From contig NZ_CP014944.1 in the NCBI RefSeq assembly GCF_001767295.1, forward strand, positions 372,001 to 436,000: a stretch of DNA of 64,000 nt, given 5' to 3'. This document shows positions 56,738 through 64,000 of this stretch, one piece after another; position 1 is the first letter of the stretch; each line of letters opens with the position of its first letter. The position numbers and the translations under genes are program-made. Origin of the DNA: Colwellia sp. PAMC 20917 (GTDB lineage: Bacteria > Pseudomonadota > Gammaproteobacteria > Enterobacterales > Alteromonadaceae). The notes beneath the pieces are model-generated. The model worked only from the letters and a program-made list of their open reading frames with translations, was not told the DNA's origin and did not search any database.

Positions 56738-58191
56738 TATTTTTCTCCGGCACTAGCTGCATATTGGCCGCTAGAGGTGTAATTCATATTATTAGTCGTC
56801 ATTGCAGTCTTAATGCTGCCAATGAAAAGGTAATTTAGTTCAAGGTTTAATTTTTGCTCTTCTACATTGAGGGTTAACTCATCTATTTCTGCATTTAAAA
56901 CAGCAATACGTGAGCGTGCAACTTCCGCAAAATCACCATCATCATTGGTATATGCTGTAAGTGATGCTTCTGCTTGATCATGTATTTGAGGTAATAACTT
57001 CGATGTGTACAAGTTCTGTCTATTTTTGAGACGTAGCAATCTTCCTTTGGCGCTAGAATAAGAACCAAGTAATTGTCTAAGCAACAATAACTTTTCAGTT
57101 TTAACGGCTTCTGTTTTAAAAATGGCAGACTGCACTTCTTTATCTTGTCGATTTTCGGTAAATAGAGGAAGATCAAACGTCACTCCTACTGAAAGCAAAT
57201 CAGCTCTGCTTCTCCCCATAGGATCATCGGCTCGATATCCATAACTAGCACTTACCCCCCATTCCGGCTGATATTTTTGCTCCGCAAGCTTAATACCTGT
57301 TTTAGTTGCACTCACTTTCTTTTCAATAGCAATAACAGATGGATGGCTTGTGAAATATTGAACTAGCTCTTGTGAATTTAACCAACTTTGGCTGTGAACT
57401 AATTTATTATTAAGCAAATCTATTTGTGGGATTTGATGACTAAGCTCAATGTCATGTAAAGAAAAATCACTATATAAAGTCGTTTCTCCAGAATCATTAC
57501 TTGTCGAAAATTTGGTTAACCATTGAGATAACATGCCTTCAAAACGATTTTTTTGTTGGCCTAACTTTTCTAATCGGTCTTCTAATTGAGTTAGTTCAAG
57601 TTGCGCTCTAACGATATCTTGTTGACGAGTTTTTCCTAATGCCGATGAGTAACTAGCTTCTGCAATATCTGCTAGTTGTTCAAACAAAGATCTGTTTTTT
57701 TCTATTAAAGCGATACTCTGTTGCACTCGATATGCATCCAGCCATAAACTACCTACAGTGACAGCAACCTTTGCTTCTCTATCCTGACGCTGGAAGGGAA
57801 ATGCTTCACTTTGAATTCGAAGTTGCTGGCTTTTAATAGTTAAGGTATCACCACGAGGGAACATTTGAGCTATTCCTATTTTAGCTTGTGTCATCCCTTC
57901 CTGACCAAAATCAAATCCATTAGTAGGTAAATTTGCTAGACCAATAGATATTTTAGGATCAGGTAATGTACTAACTGCTGTACTCATTGACTCAATAGAT
58001 CTTTGTTTATGAAAATTACCCGTAAGCCAAGGGTCACTCTTCTGCGCCGATTTTATTGCCATCTCAAAAGATAAAATGCTTTCAACATTTGATAGGGGTT
58101 GTTGCGCAGCAAGGGATGGAATAAATAAAAGAGCTAATATACTTACCCCGCACTTTGTGCGTAATTTGCTATTAATACTTTGTTTAATCAT
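56737..58191 (-). CDS. cusC: Outer-membrane efflux protein of the Cus system (TolC family)
   Basis: 484 residues with a signal sequence (CGVSILALLFIPSLAAQQPL). Two OEP repeats of helices are visible; typical text is ISIGLANLPTNGFDFGQEGM and GVSASYGYRADDPMGRSRAD. It forms the trimeric channel through the outer membrane for CusBA. The gene shares one base with both neighbours, DUF411 upstream and cusB downstream, so it is co-translated. It lacks the N-terminal lipobox of E. coli CusC. Confidence 0.9.
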   Translation of the reverse strand: MIKQSINSKLRTKCGVSILALLFIPSLAAQQPLSNVESILSFEMAIKSAQKSDPWLTGNFHKQRSIESMSTAVSTLPDPKISIGLANLPTNGFDFGQEGMTQAKIGIAQMFPRGDTLTIKSQQLRIQSEAFPFQRQDREAKVAVTVGSLWLDAYRVQQSIALIEKNRSLFEQLADIAEASYSSALGKTRQQDIVRAQLELTQLEDRLEKLGQQKNRFEGMLSQWLTKFSTSNDSGETTLYSDFSLHDIELSHQIPQIDLLNNKLVHSQSWLNSQELVQYFTSHPSVIAIEKKVSATKTGIKLAEQKYQPEWGVSASYGYRADDPMGRSRADLLSVGVTFDLPLFTENRQDKEVQSAIFKTEAVKTEKLLLLRQLLGSYSSAKGRLLRLKNRQNLYTSKLLPQIHDQAEASLTAYTNDDGDFAEVARSRIAVLNAEIDELTLNVEEQKLNLELNYLFIGSIKTAMTTNNMNYTSSGQYAASAGEK

Positions 58192-58709
58192 TAGAACTGC
58201 TCCTCATATGACTGAACATTTGAATAAATTTCATAGCTTCCATCTGATTTCAAAAGAAGAACTTTATATGGTTGAAATTTATCCCCCATTTCCATACCAG
58301 GAGAGCCTAAAGGCATTGCAGGAACTGACAAGCCAATGACAGTATCATCATACTTTTCGTTCAAGAATTGTTGAATGAATTTTGCAGGTACATGTCCTTC
58401 AAAAGCGTAACCATCTTTAGAAATAGCGGTATGACAAGAGCGATATCGTGGCTGAATCCCTCTTTTTTCTTTAATGCTTGAAATATCATTTCTGTCATAA
58501 ACTTTGGATTGAAACCCATTCTCATCAATATGACTTATCCACTTCTTGCAACAGCCACAAGTCGGACTTTTATATACGTCTAGAGCTATAGGTTGTGCTT
58601 TAGCAGTATTCGATTCTGCTCTAACTGCATCACTCTCAGAACAACTTGCGATCAATGCCACTACGAAAAATGTAGCGATGGTCTTTAAACTATATTTATT
58701 TGGAAACAT
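58191..58709 (-). CDS. DUF411 exported metal-binding protein
   Basis: 172 residues. A lipoprotein-like signal (IATFFVVALIASCSES) leads to the family core: LDVYKSPTCGCCKKWISHID with the CxCC motif, then YRSCHTAISKDGYAFEGHVP, and PAMPLGSPGMEMGDK with paired Met. The fold is thioredoxin-like and the motif is thought to bind copper. It is the first gene directly coupled to cusCBA. Function in copper resistance is by association only. Confidence 0.87.
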   Translation of the reverse strand: MFPNKYSLKTIATFFVVALIASCSESDAVRAESNTAKAQPIALDVYKSPTCGCCKKWISHIDENGFQSKVYDRNDISSIKEKRGIQPRYRSCHTAISKDGYAFEGHVPAKFIQQFLNEKYDDTVIGLSVPAMPLGSPGMEMGDKFQPYKVLLLKSDGSYEIYSNVQSYEEQF

Positions 58710-58861
58710 AATTCCCCCAATGGGATATTGATTAATTTTTTGATTAATTAGATTATTTTTAATGTTTAGTAATGAATTTAAATAAATTCAGGGATAAAAA
58801 AAGCCTAATACAGATATTAGTTATATAAATTACCCAAATTTTGGACACACTTATTCTGTAT

Positions 58862-59248
58862 TTAACTAAGTATTGGAGGTCTATAAAGAGATGTGGATTG
58901 TTGGCTTTGTGCCAACGATAAATACGAGGGTATTTTTGAAGATAAATCTATAATTGGGTTACTGCCAGCGTATTTCAATAATGTTGCAAGACTTGAACAA
59001 CTACCAGTAAAACAGCTACATGCTTGTACGCAACAATCATCTTCTGATGTTTCAGAATCACTAGAAGAATCATTAGCCATTTTATGCTTGCTATGATCCA
59101 TCATTGACATATCTTGTGATTGCTCTTGGTCATTCATAACTTTCATACTCATCATATGATAAGACATAAGAGTAGACGCCATTGCCTGACCAACAAAGGC
59201 CAAACATACTAGCAATACTAATAATGTTTTAGGAAAATTAAAAGTCAC
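58862..59248 (-). CDS. CopL-like Cys/His/Met-rich exported protein
   Basis: 128 residues with signal (TLLVLLVCLAFVGQAMA). The mature part is rich in Met and His (MSYHMMSMKVM, DMSMMDHSKHKM), then a cysteine cluster (DDCCVQACSCFTGSC) and a terminal LYRPPILS. It shares this layout and C-terminal motif with 46557-46970. CopL-type proteins are found beside copA/copB and cus genes and are needed for copper-induced expression in Xanthomonas; the same role here is inference. It stands 152 bases upstream of the DUF411 gene, so it may start the Cus transcript. Confidence 0.75.
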   Translation of the reverse strand: MTFNFPKTLLVLLVCLAFVGQAMASTLMSYHMMSMKVMNDQEQSQDMSMMDHSKHKMANDSSSDSETSEDDCCVQACSCFTGSCSSLATLLKYAGSNPIIDLSSKIPSYLSLAQSQQSTSLYRPPILS

Positions 59249-59493
59249 AAGTAATCAACATAATATATAATTAATTAAATATTCGCATAACAAGTGCTTT
59301 TTTACAATAAGTAAATGTTGGCGATATAAATAAAACGACATTAATGTGTAGTAGTGTCATAACCAAGGGAACTATTGCGACTTCAGAAAACCATTAATTT
59401 TTAATTAATTGTCCTGCTAAATATCAAAAAGTATATTTACCTACCTTTCAAATAAAAACTAAGGAGGCGTGTAAAGCTACCTGCTTTAGTAGA

Positions 59494-59826
59494 CTAAAAC
59501 TTCGCTTCAGAATTTACTTTTAATACTTCGCCTGACATTGTCATCAGGAAATAAATTGTTTTATTTTCTGATTTATTGTTAGCACTAACAATATAACGAT
59601 TAGCTTCTGCCGCATGTAGTTTGAAATCTTCTGAGGTCAAACTCTTCCAGCTCTGGTCTAATTTTCCAACCTTGAAACCTAAATCTTTAAAAGTCAGTTT
59701 TTGGATAGCTTTAGCTGCAATTTGTGTTGCTACTTTAGGGCTTATTTTTCCGTGGTCAGTATGCGCAAATGCTGAACTTGTGGTAAATATCAATGTAATG
59801 AATAAGGCTGCTATTAAAGTTTTCAT
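59494..59826 (-). CDS. Small exported protein, DUF6488-like
   Basis: 110 residues with a signal peptide (TLIAALFITLIFTTSSAFAH) and HTDHGKIS after it. The rest alternates helix and strand (VATQIAAKAIQKLTFKDLGF, NKTIYFLMTMSGEVLKVNSE) and resembles a PepSY-like small domain. Members occur next to HupE and CzcA-type genes. No catalytic residue is evident. A possible periplasmic metal chaperone. Confidence 0.65.
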   Translation of the reverse strand: MKTLIAALFITLIFTTSSAFAHTDHGKISPKVATQIAAKAIQKLTFKDLGFKVGKLDQSWKSLTSEDFKLHAAEANRYIVSANNKSENKTIYFLMTMSGEVLKVNSEAKF

Positions 59827-59891
59827 TTCGGTGTTCCCGTTATTTTAATTAAATTCAAAGTATGTTTGTTTTTATCTCTTACTTGAGGTGA

Positions 59892-60443
59892 TTATTTAAG
59901 GCCATGCTTAGTGTATTCACCTTTTACAATAAGTTGAACAGTAACAGGTGCATTAGAAGTATTTTTCCAATACCAACCATGAGAACCAGCAAATGGTGCC
60001 GTAAAACTCCCTTTCATTTCATCCAGTGTTGCTATTGCATAACTTTCAAAATAGCCCGTGGTGTCGCCTTCTGGTTCGCCATGTAAGTCAAAATACAATG
60101 CTGAACTATCTGTTATCCATTCGTATTCAAGCTTTTGGTATTGCGCCATGATAAATTTGTATTCAACACCGCGACCAGCAGGAACAATTACTTCAATGGT
60201 TTCTGTCGCAACTATTGATTTTTCGGTTAGTTCTTGTGAAGAGAGAGAAGTAGACTGTTCGGCCTTTACGTTATGAAAAACGGTTAGCCCAAGTTTATGT
60301 CCTATGCCTGTGGGATCGATGTTGTATTCCGCAGGTAATATAATGGTTAAAAGTGTAATTGCTGCAAATACTAAACTGAACAGTGTGTATTTGAGCAATG
60401 CTGAATTCGTTAAAGTTATCGTTTGTGGCGTTGTTTGTTGCAT
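59892..60443 (-). CDS. Single-helix transmembrane anchor protein of metal RND loci
   Basis: 183 residues. One N-terminal membrane helix (LKYTLFSLVFAAITLLTIIL) is followed by a periplasmic domain with aromatic-rich beta text (GVEYKFIMAQYQKLEYEWIT, DSSALYFDLHGEPEGDTTGY, GSHGWYWKNTSNAPVTVQLI). HGEP and GSHGWYW are conserved in proteins annotated as transmembrane anchors beside CzcA and HupE. Its job is unknown; His in both motifs could bind metal. Confidence 0.75.
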   Translation of the reverse strand: MQQTTPQTITLTNSALLKYTLFSLVFAAITLLTIILPAEYNIDPTGIGHKLGLTVFHNVKAEQSTSLSSQELTEKSIVATETIEVIVPAGRGVEYKFIMAQYQKLEYEWITDSSALYFDLHGEPEGDTTGYFESYAIATLDEMKGSFTAPFAGSHGWYWKNTSNAPVTVQLIVKGEYTKHGLK

Positions 60444-60493
60444 CGTTTTATCTCTTAAATTAGGGTAAAGTTTAATAGTAAAAATTTAATAAA

Positions 60494-61192
60494 TTAGTTA
60501 ATGAAATAACCAGTCAGTTGAAAACCTACCAACATAAACCCTGCACTCATCAACAAACAATTCGTGTTTGTCGCAAAGCGAGTGAAGCTGCTATGTTTAC
60601 GCCAAAAATTAATCACTAAAAGAATAAAGGCCAAGGCGGTAAACTGTCCTAATTCAACCCCAACATTAAAGGCAATTAAATTAGTAATTAAGCCGTCATC
60701 AGGAAGTTGAAATTCTTGTAATTTGGTTGCTAAGCCGAAGCCGTGAAAAAGGCCAAAAATCAGTACCGCAAGCTTTGCATTGGGTGATTTACCAAAGAGT
60801 CGATTAAAGCCACCTAAATTATCAAAGCCCTTATAAACCACCGATAGCCCAATAATGGCATCGATCAAATAAGCATTAACTTGTATGTCACTTATCACGC
60901 CAAACAATAAGGTTAAACTGTGTCCTAGCGTAAACATACTGACATACAATAAAACATCTCGACTTCTATATAAAAAGAACAGCACACCTACTAAAAACAA
61001 TAAATGATCGTACCCCGTCACCATATGCTTAGCACCAATATACAAAAATGGGATAATTTGTACACCCGTGTTTTGTAGTAAAAATGCTCTTGTGCTTTCA
61101 TCGACACCATGAGCAAAGGCTTCAATCGGTAACCATATGGCTAGTAAAGCGATAAAACTCAACAAGCCATATCGCTGTATAATATTAAACAT
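60494..61192 (-). CDS. HupE/UreJ-family membrane protein
   Basis: 232 residues with a signal-like first helix and about seven membrane helices. GAKHMVTGYDHLLFLVGVLF is the diagnostic HupE block (His and Asp in GYDH), followed by FTLGHSLTLLFG and FGLFHGFGLATKL. The family is implicated in nickel/cobalt or metal uptake. Here it overlaps the end of the RND pump gene by 8 bases, which indicates coupled translation and a role in the same efflux or homeostasis system. Confidence 0.87.
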   Translation of the reverse strand: MFNIIQRYGLLSFIALLAIWLPIEAFAHGVDESTRAFLLQNTGVQIIPFLYIGAKHMVTGYDHLLFLVGVLFFLYRSRDVLLYVSMFTLGHSLTLLFGVISDIQVNAYLIDAIIGLSVVYKGFDNLGGFNRLFGKSPNAKLAVLIFGLFHGFGLATKLQEFQLPDDGLITNLIAFNVGVELGQFTALAFILLVINFWRKHSSFTRFATNTNCLLMSAGFMLVGFQLTGYFIN

Positions 61193-64000
61193 TAACGGTT
61201 TCCTTTGAATGTGTTGTTTCAGGGGAGGTTTCTTCGCGATGTAGTAAACGATATAAAGCTGGAAGAACGAATAGCGTCAAGATAGTTGAGGAGATCACCC
61301 CTCCGATCACCACAGTCGCTAGTGGGCGTTGAACCTCTGAGCCTATGCCCGTATTAAGTGCCATAGGCACAAAACCTAATGAGGCAACAAGCGCGGTTGT
61401 TAACACAGGTCGAAGTCTTGTCAATGCACCTTCGATAATAGCCGTATCTAAAGCAGCTCCTTCGCGTCTAAGTTCTCGTATAAACGAAACCATAACTAGG
61501 CCATTTAAAATGGCGATCCCTGATAAAGCAATAAAGCCAACAGCGGCTGATATTGAAAAAGGAATATCTCTCAATAGTAAAGCAAAAATCCCTCCTGTTA
61601 AAGCTAATGGAACGCCAGTAAAAATAATCATGGAATCTTTAAATGAGCCTAAAGCCAAGAAAAGAAGACCAATAATCATCACCAACGTAATAGGAACCAC
61701 GATAGATAGGCGCTCTGAAGCTGATTGTAATTTTTGGTAGGTGCCGCCATATTCAATCCAGTAACCCGCAGGTATTTCAACAGACTCATTGATAGATGCT
61801 TGAATATCCTTAACAAATGACCCTAAATCTCTCCCTCGAACGTTAGCGGTAACAAACACTCTACGTTTTCCATTTTCTCTATTGACTTGATTTGCACCTT
61901 CAACCAATACCAATTCAGCTAACTCCTGTAATGGAACATAACTGTTATCGAACATCTGTATTGGTAAGTAAGCCAAGGCATCAACATCGGTTCTTAGCTC
62001 ATCTGGAAGACGAACTACTATGTCTGCACGTTGGTCACCTTGATAGAACTTACCCGCAATCGTACCGCCTAACGCTGTGGAAAGTTGATCTTGTAGTTGC
62101 TTCACGCTTATTCCATATTTTGCTAGCTGGGCAAGTTTCGGATTAATCGTCATTAGTGGTAAACCAGTCGTTCTTTCTACTTGAATATCAGCAATCCCCT
62201 CAACATTAATAATAGCTGTATTTATACTTTTTCCTAACGCCGCTAAAGTCTCAAAGTCATCGCCAAACACTTTGATAGCCAGCTCGGCACGAACCCCTGA
62301 TAACAACTCATTAAAGCGCATTTGTATTGGTTGTAAGAACTCATATCGATTACCCGGTATAGGCTCTACTACGGCTGCTAATTCTTCTATAAATTGCGCT
62401 TTAGGTTTATTAGGATTTGGCCATTCACTGCGTGGTTTTAAAATAATAAAATTATCGGCAACACTGGGTGGTACAGCATCTGTTGCAACATCGGCTGTGC
62501 CTATTTTTGCAAAGACACGTTCAACTTCTGGCATTTGATTAATTTTTTCTTCTAAGACTTTTTGTAACGCGACAGCTTGCGATAATGACGTGCCAGGAAT
62601 ACGTAAGGCATGCATGGCGATATCACCTTCATCGAGGTTTGGCACAAATTCGCTACCGAGTTTATTGGCAGAAAATCCTGCTAAGCCGACAAGTCCAACA
62701 GCGAAAATCACAACAAACCAGCGAACTTTAAGCGCAAACGTTAAAGAAGGACGATAAACCGCTAAAGATGATTTAATAATGATATTTTCTTTTTCTTTTA
62801 CAGGGCCTTTGAACAAAATAGCAATAGCTGCCGGAACAAAAGTTACTGATAAGAACATTGCACAACATAGGGCTATAACAACGGTTATTGCCATAGGATG
62901 AAACATTTTTCCTTCAACACCCGTAAGTGCAAAAATAGGTAAATAAACAGCAGTTATAATAAATACGCCAAATAATGCCGGACGGATGACTTCTTTAGTT
63001 GCTTCATAGACTAGTGCTAATCGTTCATTAACTGCCATGGTACGACCATTAGCAGAAGCCGAGCTGAGCTTTCTTAGACAATTCTCAACGATGATAATCG
63101 CACCATCAACAAGTAGTCCAAAATCTAACGCCCCTAAACTCATCAGATTGGCACTTACGCCTACTTGTACCATGCCCGTTACAGTCATTAACATCGCAAA
63201 TGGGATAACCGCAGCAGTAAGCAATGCCGCTCTCATATTGCCTAATAATAAAAGCAACACGACAATAACTAATAGCGCCCCTTCAAATAGGTTCATTTTT
63301 ACTGTATCGAGTGTCTTCTCCACTAAGGTAGTACGGTCATACACAGCAGTAACGGTAATACCGATGGGTAAACTCGCTTTAACTTCGTTTAACTTTATAC
63401 CAACCGCTTTAGCAACATTTCGACTGTTTTCACCAATAAGCATGAAAACGGTACTCATCACCACTTCTCTACCATTTTGGGTTGCTGCACCTGTTCTTAA
63501 CTCTTTTCCTTCTTGTACTTTAGCGACATCAGAAATTCGAATAACACTGCCTTCAGTCGTCCTAACAGGAATATTAGCGATAGCCTCTAAACTTTCTACC
63601 TGTCCGGGAATACGTAATAACCATTGAGCGCCATTTTTTTCTATAAACCCAGCGCCCTTATTATCATTATTATTTTCGATCGCTTGAATAATATCTTGCT
63701 GATTAAGGCCAAATTCCAGTAGCTTTTTAGGCTCAAAGGCAACAAGTATTTCACGTTTAAAACCACCAATAGGGTTAACTTCAACCACACCATCCACTTG
63801 CATTAACTGAGGACGAATAATCCAATCATGAACCGTTCTTAAATCTGTAGCTGTTATTAACTTCCCTTCATCATTACGTGCATTAGGCTCAGCATCCACG
63901 GTAAACATGAATATTTCACCTAACCCAGTTGCTATAGGTCCAAGTTCAGGCTCTAATCCAAAAGGTAAATCTGATTTTGCTGAGACTAAGCGTTCATTCA
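61185..64000 (-). CDS. CzcA/CusA-family heavy-metal RND pump, 5' end outside the window
   Basis: About 938 C-terminal residues of a roughly 1040-residue pump; the frame is open through the right edge (NERLVSAKSDLPFGLEPELG), so the ATG at 63908 is internal. Conserved text: SLGALDFGLLVDGAIIIVEN in helix 4, GSEFVPNLDEGDIAMHALRI, VLPALYRLLH at the end. The DFGLLVDGAI form, with Asp in place of GAMVDGA, is the HME1/CzcA pattern for divalent cations (Co, Zn, Cd, Ni) rather than Cu(I). Together with HupE it suggests a second, divalent-metal system beside Cus. Confidence 0.9.
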   Translation of the reverse strand, partial: NERLVSAKSDLPFGLEPELGPIATGLGEIFMFTVDAEPNARNDEGKLITATDLRTVHDWIIRPQLMQVDGVVEVNPIGGFKREILVAFEPKKLLEFGLNQQDIIQAIENNNDNKGAGFIEKNGAQWLLRIPGQVESLEAIANIPVRTTEGSVIRISDVAKVQEGKELRTGAATQNGREVVMSTVFMLIGENSRNVAKAVGIKLNEVKASLPIGITVTAVYDRTTLVEKTLDTVKMNLFEGALLVIVVLLLLLGNMRAALLTAAVIPFAMLMTVTGMVQVGVSANLMSLGALDFGLLVDGAIIIVENCLRKLSSASANGRTMAVNERLALVYEATKEVIRPALFGVFIITAVYLPIFALTGVEGKMFHPMAITVVIALCCAMFLSVTFVPAAIAILFKGPVKEKENIIIKSSLAVYRPSLTFALKVRWFVVIFAVGLVGLAGFSANKLGSEFVPNLDEGDIAMHALRIPGTSLSQAVALQKVLEEKINQMPEVERVFAKIGTADVATDAVPPSVADNFIILKPRSEWPNPNKPKAQFIEELAAVVEPIPGNRYEFLQPIQMRFNELLSGVRAELAIKVFGDDFETLAALGKSINTAIINVEGIADIQVERTTGLPLMTINPKLAQLAKYGISVKQLQDQLSTALGGTIAGKFYQGDQRADIVVRLPDELRTDVDALAYLPIQMFDNSYVPLQELAELVLVEGANQVNRENGKRRVFVTANVRGRDLGSFVKDIQASINESVEIPAGYWIEYGGTYQKLQSASERLSIVVPITLVMIIGLLFLALGSFKDSMIIFTGVPLALTGGIFALLLRDIPFSISAAVGFIALSGIAILNGLVMVSFIRELRREGAALDTAIIEGALTRLRPVLTTALVASLGFVPMALNTGIGSEVQRPLATVVIGGVISSTILTLFVLPALYRLLHREETSPETTHSKETVNV

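Noticed and set aside
61185-63908. Complete RND gene starting at ATG 63908
   Set aside because: The frame is open to the window edge and the sequence before that ATG is conserved RND protein, so the gene is partial.

Overview
The window looks like chromosomal DNA of a marine, AT-rich gammaproteobacterium. Colwelliaceae or related Alteromonadales is my best guess. It is inferred from AT-rich composition, the style of the proteins (propeller sensor kinase, cyanide-insensitive-type bd oxidase, large Cus/Czc locus) and the transposon families; no rRNA or other marker gene is present. No tRNA, rRNA or CRISPR array was seen.

Layout. (1) 1-1417: a minus-strand signalling trio (PAS protein fragment, CheC-like phosphatase, stand-alone receiver). 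(2) 1.75-10.5 kb: a purine/urate catabolic locus, all minus strand: ureidoglycine aminohydrolase, malate synthase G, PuuE-type allantoinase, urate hydroxylase PuuD, and a RutR-like TetR and a GntR/FCD regulator. It contains three decayed genes (ABC exporter of CydC type, Tsx-like channel, unidentified membrane protein). A near-identical 27-bp tandem operator precedes both glcB and puuD. (3) 10.65-14 kb: an IS1111-type IS110 element, then relics of a glutathione S-transferase and a zinc alcohol dehydrogenase around a lipoprotein gene. (4) 14-17.2 kb: FMN glutamate-synthase-like protein and NDH-2-like dehydrogenase. (5) 17.77-21.02 kb: an IS605-type element (TnpB plus a dead TnpA) with an IS4-family element nested in it. 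(6) 21.3-28.8 kb: M17 aminopeptidase, GbsR/MarR regulator behind a perfect FNR box, CioAB-type bd oxidase (cydA frameshifted), and a two-subunit molybdenum hydroxylase. (7) 29.8-40.3 kb: a frame-disrupted chemoreceptor, a 1390-residue hybrid sensor kinase, an OmpR-type regulator, a second hybrid kinase and an S41 protease. (8) 40.7-64 kb: a one-directional copper/heavy-metal island: CopA with an overlapping MerR regulator and a textbook 19-bp-spacer promoter, cupredoxin, PII-like and DUF2933 relics, cytochromes c, a porin, CusCBA, PepSY proteins, a Met/His repeat protein, DUF411, CopL-like proteins, HupE and a second RND pump running off the right edge.

How they work together. PuuD, PuuE and the ureidoglycine enzyme cover parts of urate to ureidoglycolate; malate synthase would consume the glyoxylate. 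The metal island pairs efflux (CopA, two RND pumps) with a periplasmic electron-transfer and metal-binding set whose function is not established.

At least eight genes are broken by what reads as a single missing base, mostly in a homopolymer. Some genes listed as pseudogenes (cydA, porin, PII-like, chemoreceptor) may therefore be intact in the real genome. In-frame stop codons elsewhere indicate that true decay is also present.
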